Part shown: positions 31,771 through 42,505 of the stretch, piece after piece
Numbering within the stretch: the first letter of the stretch is position 1
Layout: the number at the start of each line of letters is the position of its first letter
Assembly: GCF_032452875.1 (NCBI RefSeq)
Contig: NC_083883.1
Span: 53,566,698 to 53,630,697, forward strand
Direction of reading: 5' to 3'
Length of the DNA stretch: 64,000 nucleotides
Source: Bos javanicus
Lineage: Eukaryota > Chordata > Mammalia > Artiodactyla > Bovidae
The notes under the pieces: generated by a model
The model's input: only the letters and a program-made list of their open reading frames with translations
Told to the model about the DNA's origin: nothing
Databases searched by the model: none
Translations under genes and position numbers: made by a program

Positions 31771-32736
31771 AAAAGTTTGACAAAGCACTGAAGCTAGTTC
31801 TCCTTTAGTTCTACATGACACTACCTGCCTTCATCGAAAAGAAGACTCCATGGCATCAGAACACCACGTGCCTTGAACACCCAGCGTCTTGTGATGTACC
31901 CAAGAGGTGAGCTCTGACAACTATAATGATGTGCCAAAGGTGAGTGTAAAGTATTAGCTCTGGACCCACCTTCCTTTAGAGGGTACTATGTTCTTAATGA
32001 TGCACGGTACTTCTTAATGATACACATCACATACTTCAATCTGTAGAGCTGAGACAATATTGGGAATGGAGGTTCTTTATGTCCCCTTTTCCTCCAGTGC
32101 TTGCTTTGGTGGAAGAGGAGAGGTTGGGGAAGCTGGGCAGGCGGCTCCCCCTCCCATTTCTCTCCATCCTCCCAGCCTGACTCCCCATCACAGAAGGTGC
32201 GGAGGCCTTGGGGGTGCTTTGCTTGCAGACCTGACTGTAGCAGGCTCCATCTGAGCTCTCGTGCTAGGGTCTCAGTTCATCAGAGGGTAGAGGGGACAGG
32301 GGCTTTTCATAAGTGGGACCCAAAGGTCCAGCAAGGCCAAGTCAACAAAGACACTAAAACAAACTGAGAACCCACGATGTCCCACCACACAGAAGCCACC
32401 TGCTCCAACAGTTGTTCTTGCCAAACTCATTAAAACTATATTCAGCATCTTTCATGTTTCCAGCAGCTTAGGATTCCAAGGGAGAAGCAAGCAGGTCTAC
32501 AGCGCACAGCCTTGAGTCTGCCACCTAGATCTGAGGTGCATCAAACCAGCAAGGATGTTACAGACTCATTCAACCACATGGGGAGGAAGAAAAGATTCCT
32601 TTGCCTGGATTCCCTCCAGCTTCTTCATAGTCAAGATGGGCCTGGAAGGGGACCTTGAGGATGGTGACGTGGGCCAGCAGGATGCTAACCTGTCCTGAGC
32701 TGTCAGGTATCATCTGCCACGATAGATGGTCACTCT
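31771..32736. other. Unique non-coding stretch
   Basis: No recognised repeat or exon. A C-rich patch near 32145-32200 produces overlapping open frames without domains. Confidence 0.5.
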
Positions 32737-32880
32737 CTTGGGTTGGGAAGATCCCCTGGGGAAGGAAACAGTCACTCACTCCAATATTTTTGCCTGGGAA
32801 ATCCCATGGACAGAGGAGCCTGGTGGGCTACAGTCTGTGGGGTCGCAAAGAGTTGGACACGACTGAGCACACACACGCAC
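32737..32880 (+). mobile_element. Bov-tA SINE, head-truncated
   Basis: It starts 'gggttgggaagatcccctgg' and ends in the Bov tail and a (CA)n-like run. Confidence 0.9.
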
Positions 32881-35325
32881 ACGTGCTCCTGGCTTCAGAG
32901 AAGCTGTCTTTTCCTAAATGATTCCGCCTGGAGTTTCTCTGCCTGCATTTCAGATGACTAGGGCATTGCAGTGACTGCCGGTGGTGGCACCCCTTGTTAT
33001 CCCATGTGTTACTCACCCTAATATCCAGCCCAAACAGTATGGACTCATTTTCATTTACAAGATCACTTAAAAACCCATTCCTTGGCCTCAGCAGGCAGAA
33101 CAAGTTCCACTCTTGCCTGATAGATGGCAGGGGGTAAGATGCCAAGCACTAATGCTCACATAAACCCATACTGGCAAAAGTCTGAAAAACACTGAGAAAG
33201 TCATGTGATTTCACTTGCCTTTGCTACATAACTCAGGAATAAATATAAATGAAATATGCAATGAATATGGCCAGGACCCCAGGCTCGACCTTCTGGGCCC
33301 CATATGACTTGCACGGTGAACCGGCAGTGTTCCAACGAGCATTCCCCACCTGCCAAGTCCATCTGCTATGAGCTCACTGGCAGCCAGGAAGTCACAAATT
33401 ATAACCTACAGGATTCCTCAAAAGTGCCAGCAGTCTTGGGGAGTAGAGAGGGTGAAGGAATGGAGAAAACACGCCTTGTCTTACATGGGGAGGATGTGTG
33501 ATTAGGCTCCTATTATAAAAATCAGATTGGCTCAGACTTAGATCAAAAAAGTTTTGAAAAACCTCAGTCAATCCTGAAATGCTGGAAGCATGAAATTAAC
33601 CAGAACCAGAAACTTTACTTAAGGGGTCCTCCAAAGGCATTTTCCAAAGACAGTACAAAGATAGTAAATACTAGGCAATCAATAACTAATTTCATTCACA
33701 CTGTGCTGATCTGTACGTAATTTCTTGGTGACCACGCACGGTGATTTTCAGGAAGAATTTTGAAGTCCCATCTCATGACAGCTTACCAGATTAGGAAAAG
33801 ACAGACAAGTCTCCTATAGCCCATGGATATGACTGGAAAAACCAAGGCATAGGTTCTGGATGAGCTCTGTAACTTAGGGGTGAGCCAAGAGAAGTCCCCA
33901 AGATTCCACTGCGCTTAGTCTCATCCTCTCTACCACATGAAAATTCTCTTGCTCAAAAAAGATAAAAGTCTACTTGAGAAAACAAGAGTACACAGAGGCA
34001 GAATGAAGTGGGAAGGGGTTGCCAAAAGACAGAACTCATTTTGCAAAGCAACAGTGTCTAGCGTCTCCGCAGACTATTCACACATTCAATTCAGTCCCAA
34101 GGTAATTTATGCTTCACCAATGGGTTTCCAGTATTATCATAATGCTAGATAAGAGCCATCAGACCTGAAGTAACAGTCTATTTTAATGCCTAGGGAGAAA
34201 AAAAAATAAAACTTGCATCTATTTATGGAAATTTACAAAGGTGTAAGAAAATGACCCTTTTCCCCATCCTAATCTAACTGATGCAGTAGACAGTGAGCCC
34301 TCAACACCCACGAAGATGCTATGAACATTTCCACTTACTTAGGCATATAAATACAACTATTTCCTTAAAAAACACAAAAATCATGGCAGTAGGTATGCAT
34401 CCTACTGAGCATAGGTATTTTATGTTATATACAGCTAAACACCTATTTGCATTGGGTACACTGGAGCTTAATTGTTTTATTCTATGCACAGCAAAGCAAT
34501 CAATTGAATCTAATATTAGCCATTCATCAGATAAAACATTTTCAGAGAAACAAACTGCCATATTTTCCCCTCAAAGAACAGCAAGTATTTTAAACACATT
34601 TCCCAGAGATGTTACGCTGAGGAAAACAGCTTAGAAACGTTACTTTAAACAAATCCATTCTCTGGCTACCAACAACAAGACAAATTGGAACAAATGCTTG
34701 GCTCTGTTCTTTCCAAGCCTCCTTCTGTCCACCTGTCAAAGGCAGTCGTGACCTCACCAACCCAAGAGGCAGCTTTGGAGCCTTGAGAAGAGCCACCCTG
34801 CACGGATGCCCTGCGCTCCGCATGCCGGCATTCTCATTAGGGATTATCCGACTCACTTGAAGCTGGGAGAGAGAAGATGGGCTGGCTGCCAAGCGTACTT
34901 TCAACACAGATTCTGAAAGAAGATCCTGCAAAGTGTCGAAAGCCCAGATTTTCAGCAGTTCACTTTCCAGACTCCGTTACGTAGCAACCATGCCCGCTCA
35001 CAGAGGGTACCAACCAAGGTAATATTTTGTTTAAATGACACACTGCATTAACTCTCTAGGAAAACCCACGTTTTCTTCATCGACTTACCTACTATCAGAT
35101 ACCCTCACTGGAACAAAACATACACTGGTGGATTGGTGAGCTTGTTTAATTCATCAAAAATAAAATTTTAACAAAAGTATCTGGAAATGGATCAAACAGC
35201 TTTTCAGCAGGAAGAGCAAAAGATGACTCTTCCTTGTAACCATTTGTGCTAATATTATTAAAAGGACATTAACATGCATTTCATATGTGCATAATGCCCT
35301 CTAGTTAAAGATACCGTATACAGTT
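32881..35325. other. Repeat-poor intronic stretch
   Basis: About 2.4 kb without any recognised ruminant SINE or LINE and no convincing exon. Read as KAZN intron, 3 to 5 kb downstream of the coding exon. Confidence 0.5.
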
Positions 35326-35478
35326 GCATGATAGAGGATGAGATGGATGGATGGCATCACTGACTCGATAGACATGAGTTTGAGCAACCTCCAGGAGTTG
35401 ATGAAGGACAGGGAAGCCTGACACGCTGCAGTCCATGGGGTTGCAAAGAGTCAGACACGACTGAGTGACTGAACACTT
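35326..35478 (+). mobile_element. BovB LINE 3' end fragment
   Basis: 'gagatggatggatggcatcactgactcgatagacatgagt' block (35339-35378), then the 'gaaggacagggaagcctg' and tail blocks, ending 'actgagtgactgaacac'. Confidence 0.9.
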
Positions 35479-35684
35479 GCATTTTGAAAGATACTCATTT
35501 CATTCAAACTTTTGATTTGAAAAGTGATAACTCAATAACAGTAAATACTCATGCGCTTTGAGCCCATTGACTTGCACCAACCCAGACAAAATTAGAACAG
35601 AAGACTGATTCGGAAGAACAGTCAGGAACCCTCAGGAACTGAGCTCCTGTGAGCCTTCCTAGAGGTATGTTACAAAGAAGCATA

Positions 35685-35733
35685 AGAAAGCCAATCAAAA
35701 AAAAAAAAAAAAGAAAGAAAGAAAGCCAATCAA
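35685..35733 (+). repeat. Poly(A)-only insertion flanked by 14-bp duplication
   Basis: The word agaaagccaatcaa occurs at 35685-35698 and again at 35720-35733. Between the copies lie only 14 As and two GAAA units. This fits a retroposition event that copied nothing but the tail. Confidence 0.65.
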
Positions 35734-37849
35734 CCACACTTTGAAATTAACCCAAGAAAGCCCAGCGTTTCCCTTTAGGAATAGGAGAGCACTAGCAGAA
35801 GACACTAGCAGACCACCTCTGCAGAAGGTTTCTGTTCCAGCAGAATGCTGCCACATGTCATGAGAACACAAAGCAAAACAAAATAAAAACAAACCCCAAA
35901 ACACTCACAGAGGCTAAATAATGCAAAAGTGCTGTATGAAGAAATGGTTACTATATATAAGCAAATGATGCCCCACTGAATGCATATGGGGGTCTTGTTT
36001 TCTTTTCAACCATCACATCAGTTTAAATTGACATCAATTTAGAGGGCTATGTGGCCAACCATTAAGCTGAGTTAAAATCTTCAACATTTTATTTTCTGAT
36101 TATAAAATCATTAAACTCTCCCAGTAAAGGTTTTGAAAAATACCAGTGGTACACAGAGGAAAAATCAAGACCATCCTTCATCCAGCCACCCACAGACAGC
36201 CCCTGGCCAGGGGAGGCACGCGTCTCAGAATATGAGGGAGCTGCCGGTTTTGTGTGTTTTTAGGGATATCAAGAGATCCAAAAGCCATTTCCATTTCCAC
36301 AGCCTTGTGCATTTTTGTAAGAAAAAAAGAAAGAGGAAACAGCCCCCGATTGCTCCACTGCAACAATTTAACCATCAGCTAAGTATCACAGTTTCCAAGT
36401 TGAGTGTGTAGATCATTGTGGCCCGACCTCCTAGCATGCTCAGACTGCACTAGACCCAGGACTCAGATAAAAGCCACTTAACTTTTCTTTGGCTGAGAAA
36501 GGGGCGGACAGTGGGAAATAAACCAGCATTGTTCACTCTGCTTTACCGTGGCTTTTGATTCTCAGCAAAACGTCAGTTCTCTGCTATTTTTTAAGGCTGG
36601 AAGCATCCCTGCTGATAAAAAGTAAAGCCTGACCATGGAGTCTAACTTCTCTTTTTTGCCCAGGTGCCAGCAGAGAGCATCTTCCACACACAATGACATA
36701 ACAAGGGACAAATGACAGGATAACCAGATATCCACCTTGAAAACTATGCAGCAAGCACCATTCTCACAACACCTTCCCACCATGACGTCATGCTACTTTG
36801 GTACCAAATTATTGCCCCAATTCCTAAGACTCTTGACAGACTCCGGAAGTACCAAGTTAAGATATGAGTTGAACATAAACTGCTAATGTTCAAGCTTAAC
36901 ATCTCACACCAGAAAAAAAAAAAAAAAGCATGCCTACTGCAGGAAGGTAAGGAAGAAACAGAAGCTGACAGAGAGAAGGCATTCCTATGAAACCAGACTT
37001 GCTCGCTCTCTCTCAACACTTAGAAACCTTTGAAATAACAATAAAACCAGAAAATCCTTCTGGGCCACTGGTACCTCATATTTCATCAAGTGACATATTT
37101 ACACAAGTGACCCTCCTAGACTGGATTTTTTTTTTTTGGTCACGTCCAGGATTTCAGCAGTTTAGTTTGCAATCAAATGATATTAATAATCAGTGACAAC
37201 TTTTCTTAAAGGGCAATTAGACAAAAAAAGAAAAGGGAAAAAAATCCTGAAAATCCATTCTGCACTTCTAATTCACAGAAAACAAACAGTATGGATTTTT
37301 CTTTTTTTTTCTTTTTGATGCTTCCTCCATCTTTTAACCCTTGTATGAGGGTTTCAGAGCTTCATCACTGTCAGTGTCAGCACAGACTGTCCTTTTTCCC
37401 CTTCTCCTAACTGCAAAGAGTCCCTTCAAGCAGCAGCTACCTGGAAACCCACCATCTACGACGCCTTCATTTCGCCAAGAGCCCATCACTCAGCCTTTGA
37501 GGTCTAAGATTTCCCCCTGGAAAGTGCTCTCAGTGTTTATATTTGCTGGAAATTTAAACTCCCTGCTGAGCACAGCATCTACTGTTGCATTGATATAATT
37601 CCACTGCCTGCGCGATCTCAAAAGGGGAGAAAATAAAGTCCAGATGCAATCGAGACAAGGGATTTGGCATCCGTGGAGAAAAGTGCAAACCAGTCCAATC
37701 CTCTACCCCAAACGCGGCAGCAGAGCCTGGCGCTCCCTCTTGGGCAGTCGTTCCAAGGAAAGGAGCCTCTGGAACTGGGGGGAAGCTGTGGCATTCACCC
37801 CTACAAAGGGCCGGGCATGAAAAGTTTGCCCACGGAGCTGGGGGCTGTG
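35734..37849. other. Repeat-poor KAZN intron just downstream of the exon
   Basis: No ruminant SINE or LINE is seen. A- or T-runs occur near 36911 and 37124. Several open frames are short and unsupported. GC content rises towards the CpG island. Confidence 0.5.
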
Positions 37850-38150
37850 TACCATCTAAAGGGCACTTTCTGCTGCCGAGGGGTACCCGCCGGCTGCGCC
37901 TAGCTTGCGCTGGCCAGGGCCGCCGTGACCGTGTGAACCCGTGCACGCTGCGCCCGGGTTTTCGTTAATGACAGCAGACTGCAACTCCCAGCGCGGGAGC
38001 AGTACTGGCCACCGCCGGGCGGAAAGGGTTACAAGCCACAAAGCAAGGCGGTTTCGCCGCGGGCGTGGGGGGCAACGAGTCCCCGGGCGCCTCCGGGTCC
38101 GGTCCGGGTCTGGCTCGCTCGCCTCTCCTCCGCCCCGGGCGCCAGGCGAT

Positions 38151-38160
38151 CCCTACCTTG
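38151..38160 (-). other. KAZN: Splice donor of the KAZN exon
   Basis: On the minus strand the sequence reads CAAG|gtaggg, with the exon ending at 38157. The cut leaves one base (G) of a codon, which fits the valine I recall directly after this point in kazrin (phase 1). Confidence 0.85.
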
Positions 38161-38382
38161 CGCGCTGTGCTGGTGGTTCTCCATGTTCGCCGCCGCGGAG
38201 TCCGCCGCCGCCGAAGCGCTGGCCGCCGCTCCCGGGCCTGGGCCGGGGCCGCCGCCGCCGCTCAGTTCCGCCAGTCTCCGGTTGGTGGCTGTGAGTTCGG
38301 CTCGCAGGTTGGTCACCTCCTGGCTGGCCGACTGGACCGCCCCATCGATGCGGAGCGCGAGCTGCTTATTGTCTTCCATCAT
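38157..38382 (-). CDS. KAZN: Kazrin, N-terminal coding exon (partial)
   Basis: This encodes the first 75 residues of kazrin plus one base of the next codon. Kazrin is a cytoplasmic coiled-coil protein, related to liprins, with C-terminal SAM domains in its long isoforms. It is linked to periplakin, desmosomes and cytoskeletal organisation. The peptide opens MMEDNKQLALRIDGAVQSAS and continues EVTNLRAELTATNRRLAELS, the start of the N-terminal coiled coil. A low-complexity GGGGPGPGPG and Ala/Ser-rich segment follows (about residues 42-65), then NMENHQHSAQ. The start is the first of two adjacent ATGs (38380-38382). In this frame a stop lies upstream at 38473-38475 with no ATG between, supporting it as a true start. 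Five more open codons (AKILS) precede the ATG back to a possible acceptor. The rest of the protein must come from exons outside the window, at lower coordinates in this orientation. Some residues in the Ala-rich part differ from the human sequence as I remember it. Confidence 0.93.
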
Positions 38383-38397
38383 GCTCAGGATTTTGGC

Positions 38398-38420
38398 CTG
38401 GGGGCGAGAGAGGTGACAAA
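38398..38420 (-). other. KAZN: Possible splice acceptor ahead of the KAZN exon
   Basis: The minus strand reads tttgtcacctctctcgcccc then cag, i.e. a pyrimidine tract and AG, directly before GCC AAA ATC CTG AGC ATG. If used, the exon would be 38157-38397 (241 bp) and read in frame from an upstream exon. A branch-like 'tgtcac' lies 16 bases from the AG, rather close. Confidence 0.45.
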
Positions 38421-38599
38421 GAGCTGCATGATGCGCGGGGATTGGGGGGCGCGCGGCCGGGCACCCCCGGCTCTACCTGTTGGGTCCCCCGCGGCCCGGC
38501 TTCCCCGAGCCCCGACCCCCAGGCACCGGCAGCGCCGGCTCCTCCGGCGCAGGAATGACAGCGGCGCTTCCAGCCGGAGCCGCGGCGGAGCGAGGCGGA

Positions 38600-38623
38600 G
38601 GGTTGGGGAGGGGGGAAGGGGGG
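38600..38623 (+). promoter_or_regulatory. G-quadruplex-type motif in the CpG island
   Basis: Four runs of three or more G separated by TT, A and AA. It lies about 220 bases upstream of the KAZN ATG and on the strand opposite to the coding sense. A purine-rich GGA stretch follows it to about 38645. Confidence 0.6.
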
Positions 38624-39080
38624 AGGAGAAAGAGGAGGAGGAGCAGAGATCGCCGAGACCCCGGCGCGGAGAGCGACTCGGAGAAGGACACCGCGCGCCG
38701 CCCGGCACTCTTTCAATGGAGCCTACCATTCGCCACGCACTCGGGAGGGGGCAGGGACCCGGGGCGGGGGCGCTGCCTCGGCCTCCCGCGCCCCCCACCT
38801 CTGGGACACACCCCCTCGTGGGGCGGGTGCGGCGGGCGGTGGCCCAGCGTGGGCCGAGGTGGCGCCCCTGGCGAGGCGTGGGGGGGCGCCTGCTCCCAGG
38901 CCCGCTCTCGGTCCCCTCCCTGGAGCGGTGGGGCGGCCCCCGCCCTGGCGAACTCGCGCCTTAGCGCGGGTGCAGGGACTGGGGAGGAGGTGGGTGCTTG
39001 GGAGAGAGGGGTGCTCGGAAGAGGGGCCCCGGAGGGGAGCAGAGATGGAGCTCCGGGGGAGGGGGCTGCTTGCTCGCGCT

Positions 39081-39784
39081 CTGGAGTGGAGTTCTTGCTT
39101 AGCTGTTTCCTTCAAATGCAGCTAGGAATGTTCAGCGGGGAACCGGGCTACTGCCCCGCGTGCCTCTCACTGTCCACCTCGACCCTACTCCACCCTACTC
39201 CACCTGCACCTCCAGCGCCCCAACCTGCGTTGTCCCCCCTTCCTCCGAAGGGTCTCCCTTTCCTTCCCCAGGGTGGATCACTGGCGCTGTGGCCTCCCCA
39301 CAGCCCGGAACCGGTGGGTGCATAGATCGGTGGCTTTAGCCAGTCTTAGGCTTCTTAGCGGGGCTAAATATTGGGGGGCAAAAGGAATTCGGCCAGGAGA
39401 GAAGTCTGGAAGGCTCCTTGGGGCTTCCCTCTTCCTCCCCCTGCTAGGAGTGTGGAGGCCCCGCTGCCTCAGTTTACATCGCTCCTTCTTCCTGGGAGAA
39501 CAGAGGTAACCTTAAAGTTGATACACCCATCAAGTGCCTCTTTCTCCTGGAGGAGCACAGGCTTTGCATTTTTCACTGGGGCCCTGGATTCCAGCCACCA
39601 GACCTTGTTACCATAGCAAGCTTCGTTCCATGCAAATAGGACCATTTAAAACAGTCAGTGTAACCGGAACAACCGAACAAGCTCGCACCACCATTCCAGC
39701 TGGGTCAACCTCAGGAGGACAGTTCAGAGTTTCTGGAGCTGAGGGTCTTCTACACGCCCTGGAGGTTGCTCACCCTCCAGATTC
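39081..39784. other. Upstream flank of the CpG island
   Basis: Falling GC content, C-rich patch near 39170-39260, no recognised repeat or exon. Confidence 0.5.
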
Positions 39785-40145
39785 GACAGCACTTGTTGGA
39801 AGCCTATTGTGTGTAAAGTACTCAGGATGCATTGTCATCTCTTTGAAGTAAGGATTATTGTTCCCAATTTGTTGCTGTTCATTCACTAAGTCGCCTCTGA
39901 CTCTCTGTGTCCCCATGGACTACAACATGCTAGGCTTCCCTGTCCTTTACTGTCTCCCAGAGTTTGCTCAAATTCATGTTCATTGAGTCCGTGATGCTAT
40001 CTAACCATCTCATCCTCTGCCGCCCTCTTCTCCTTTTCCCAGTTTAAACATGAGGAAACTGAGGCTCTGGGCAGGGTAAGCAGTTTACCCCAGGGACCCA
40101 CAGAAATCAGGTGACAGCAGGACTGGGAGTGAGTAGTCATTTGAT
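39785..40145 (-). mobile_element. MIR SINE split by BovB
   Basis: 'gaagcctattgtgtgtaaagtactcagg' and 'taaggattattgttcccaattt' on the left. 'aacatgaggaaactgaggctctggg' and 'gcaggactgggag' on the right. Confidence 0.8.
39871..40035 (-). mobile_element. BovB LINE 3' end inside MIR, with TSD
   Basis: A 165-bp reverse BovB tail. It is flanked by ttcccaattt (39861-39870) and ttcccagttt (40036-40045), a 10-bp duplication with one difference. Confidence 0.92.
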
Positions 40146-40221
40146 CCTAGTCAGCCTCACGGTGCCTCGGGTGCCGGCTGTTTCATTTTGTTTTGTTTCC
40201 TTATATGTGGAACCGTAAAAA

Positions 40222-40300
40222 CCAGGACAGGGAACCATGGCATACTGCAGTCCATGGGGTCGCAAAGAGTCGGACAGGACTGAGCAACTGAACAACAATT
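40222..40300 (+). mobile_element. BovB/Bov-tA shared tail fragment
   Basis: 'cactgcagtccatggggtcg'-type block ending 'gactgagcaactgaacaacaatt'. Too short to decide between BovB and SINE. Confidence 0.8.
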
Positions 40301-40419
40301 AAACTGACTCTTGCTCTGTCCCCCTGTGAGTACTAACAAGCTTGTGTAAGAGGGCAGGACAGTATTAATGGAGCTGTGACAGCAGACTTAAGTTTTTACT
40401 CTGTACACACTACTCAGCT

Positions 40420-40498
40420 GACTGGCCAGCTGGGTCTTGAACCCCTGACCTTAGTCTCATTAGCACAAGTTCTGACCCACTGGACCAACAAAGGAACT
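40420..40498 (-). mobile_element. Possible tRNA-SINE head remnant
   Basis: 'cttgaacccctgaccttag' and 'ctgacccactggaccaac' resemble the reverse CHR head (B box, then A box), but the match is weak. Confidence 0.4.
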
Positions 40499-40929
40499 TA
40501 GACTACTTGGGTTTTGGTAAACCAGGATTTAGTTCTTTGAAGTATTTCAGTTTCATTATGGAGGAACCATCAAAAATAGAACTTTGTGGGTCTTCAAAAA
40601 GCAGGTGTGTGTTATGTGCAGCCAGTGTGCAAAACGGTTTGGTTCTTTAAACACTTAAACATAGAACTACTCATAAGACCCAGAAATTCCACTCCTGGAT
40701 ATATACCACAGAGATAAAACAGATATTCAAACAAAAATTCGTTCACAAATGTTCACAGAAGCATTATTCACAACCGCTGGAAGGTGAAGCCACCCAAATG
40801 CTTGTCAGCAGATGAGTGCATAAACACTTTGTGGCTTATCCATACAATGGAACACTCCTCAGCTATGCAAGGGGTGGAGCGCTGACACGCACGACAAGGC
40901 GGGCGAGCCTCAGTACATTCTGCTAAGTG

Positions 40930-41986
40930 AAGGCAGCCTTGGACTGTGCGGATCACAATAAACTGTGGAAAATTCTGAAAGATGTGGGAATACCAGACCA
41001 CCTGACCTGCCTCTTGAGAAACCTGTATGCAGGTCAGGAAGCAACAGTTAGAACTGGACATGGAACAACAGACTGGTTCCAAACTGCAAAAGGAGCATGT
41101 CAAGGCTGTATATTGTCACCCTGCTTATTTAACTTATATGCAGAGTACATCATGAGAAACGCTGGGCTGGAAGAAGCACAAGCTGGAATCAAGATTGTTG
41201 GGAGAAATATCAGTAACCTCAGATGTGCAGATGACACCACCCTTATGGCAGAAAGTGAAGAACTAAAGGGCCTCTTAATGAAAGTGAAAGAGAAGAGTGG
41301 AAAAAGTTAGCTTAAAGCTCAACATTCAGAAAACTAAGATCATAGCATCTGGTCCCATCACTTCATGGCAAATAGATGGGGAAACAGTGTCAGACTTTAT
41401 TTTTGGGGCTCCCAAATCACTGCAGATGGTGATTGCAGCCATGAAATTAAAAGAAGCTTACTCCTTGGAAGGAAAGTTATGACCAACCTAGACAGCATAT
41501 TAAAAAGCACAGACATTACTTTGCTGACAAAGGTCCGTCTAGTCAAGGCTATGGTTTTTCCAGTGGTCATGTAGGGATGTGAGAGTTGGACTATAAAGAA
41601 AGCTGAGCACCGGAGAATTGATGCTTTTGAACTGTGGTGTTGGAGAAGACTCTTGGGAGTCCCTTGGACTGCAAGGAGATCCAAGCAGTCCATCCTAAAG
41701 GAGATCAGTCCTGGGTGTTCATTGGAAGAACTGATGCTAAAGCTGAAACTCCAATACTTTGGCCACCTGATGCAAAGAGCTGACTCATTGGAAAAGACCC
41801 TGATGCTGGGAAAGATTGAGGGCAGGAGAAGGGGATGACAGAGGATGAGATGGTTGGATGGCATCACTGACTCAATGGACATGGGTTTGGGTGGACTCCA
41901 GAAGTTGGTGATGGACAGGGAGGCCTGGTGTGCTGTGGTTCATGGGGTCGCAAATAGTTGGACACTACTGAGCGACTGAACTGAAG
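40930..41986 (+). mobile_element. BovB LINE, RT-domain copy inside L1
   Basis: The frame at 40927-41310 begins within RT motif A (LDCADHNKLWKIL) and carries motif B (GCILSPCLFNLYAEYIM). At the catalytic YADD position it reads NLRCADDTT, so the tyrosine is replaced by cysteine. A frameshift follows near 41300; the C-terminal tail continues in other frames to 41986. Imperfect flanking words gtgaaggcagcc and ctgaaggaagcc match the L1 target. Confidence 0.93.
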
Positions 41987-42245
41987 GAAGCCAGACACAG
42001 AAGGTTACATTTTGTAGGATTTCATTGATATGAAATATCTAGAGTAGTAAATCTATGGAGACAAAGCAGATTTGTGGTTACCAGGAGTTGTGGGGAGGGG
42101 AGAGTGTGGAGAACTACTTAACAGAGACTGAGTTTTATTTTGGAGTGATGAAAACGTTTTGGAACTAGAGAGAGGTTGTGTTTGCACAACATTGTGAATG
42201 GACTAAACGTTATCTAATCGTTGACTTTAATAAGATTGATTTGAG

Positions 42246-42505
42246 TCTTCCCTGTTGTTCTAGTGGTTAAGAATCTACCTTGCAATTCAGCGGATGCCGG
42301 TTTGATGCCTGGTCTGGGAGGATCCCATATGCCATGGGGCTACTAAGCCCGTGAGCCACAACTACTAAGCCCACTCTCCCTACAGCCCATGGTCTGTAAC
42401 AAGAGAAGCCACCACAATGAGAAGAGTAGCCCCCGCTCGGCCACAACTAGAGAAAGTCCAAGTGCAGCAACGAAGACCCAGTGCAGCCAAAAATAAATAA
42501 ATTGT
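42246..42505 (+). mobile_element. CHR-type SINE inside L1
   Basis: Head 'cttccctgttgttctagtgg', 'cggtttgatgcctggtctgg', then the 'gctactaagcccgtgagcc' and 'caacgaagacccagtgcag' body and 'aaaaataaataaa' end. Confidence 0.92.

Larger units (their letters stand above)
37850..39080 (-). promoter_or_regulatory. CpG island, probable KAZN promoter region
   Basis: GC-rich with CpG kept at high density over about 1.2 kb, unlike the rest of the window where CpG is depleted. It includes GC-box-like motifs (for example ggggcggggg at 38761-38770, and a CCGCCCC at about 38130). No TATA box is evident. It surrounds the KAZN coding exon and extends into the following intron. The direction is inferred from the exon. 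Confidence 0.85.

Noticed and set aside
38065..38964. 299-codon plus-strand open frame
   Set aside because: It runs antisense through the CpG island and the KAZN exon. Its Arg/Pro/Gly/Ala-rich composition is what high GC content produces when stops are rare.
38480..39325. 281-codon plus-strand open frame
   Set aside because: Same CpG-island artefact: low-complexity G/R/P-rich translation, no domain, no splice context.
40420..40498. tRNA-like B-box sequence, considered as a tRNA gene
   Set aside because: No cloverleaf can be drawn. The order of motifs fits a decayed reverse SINE head better.
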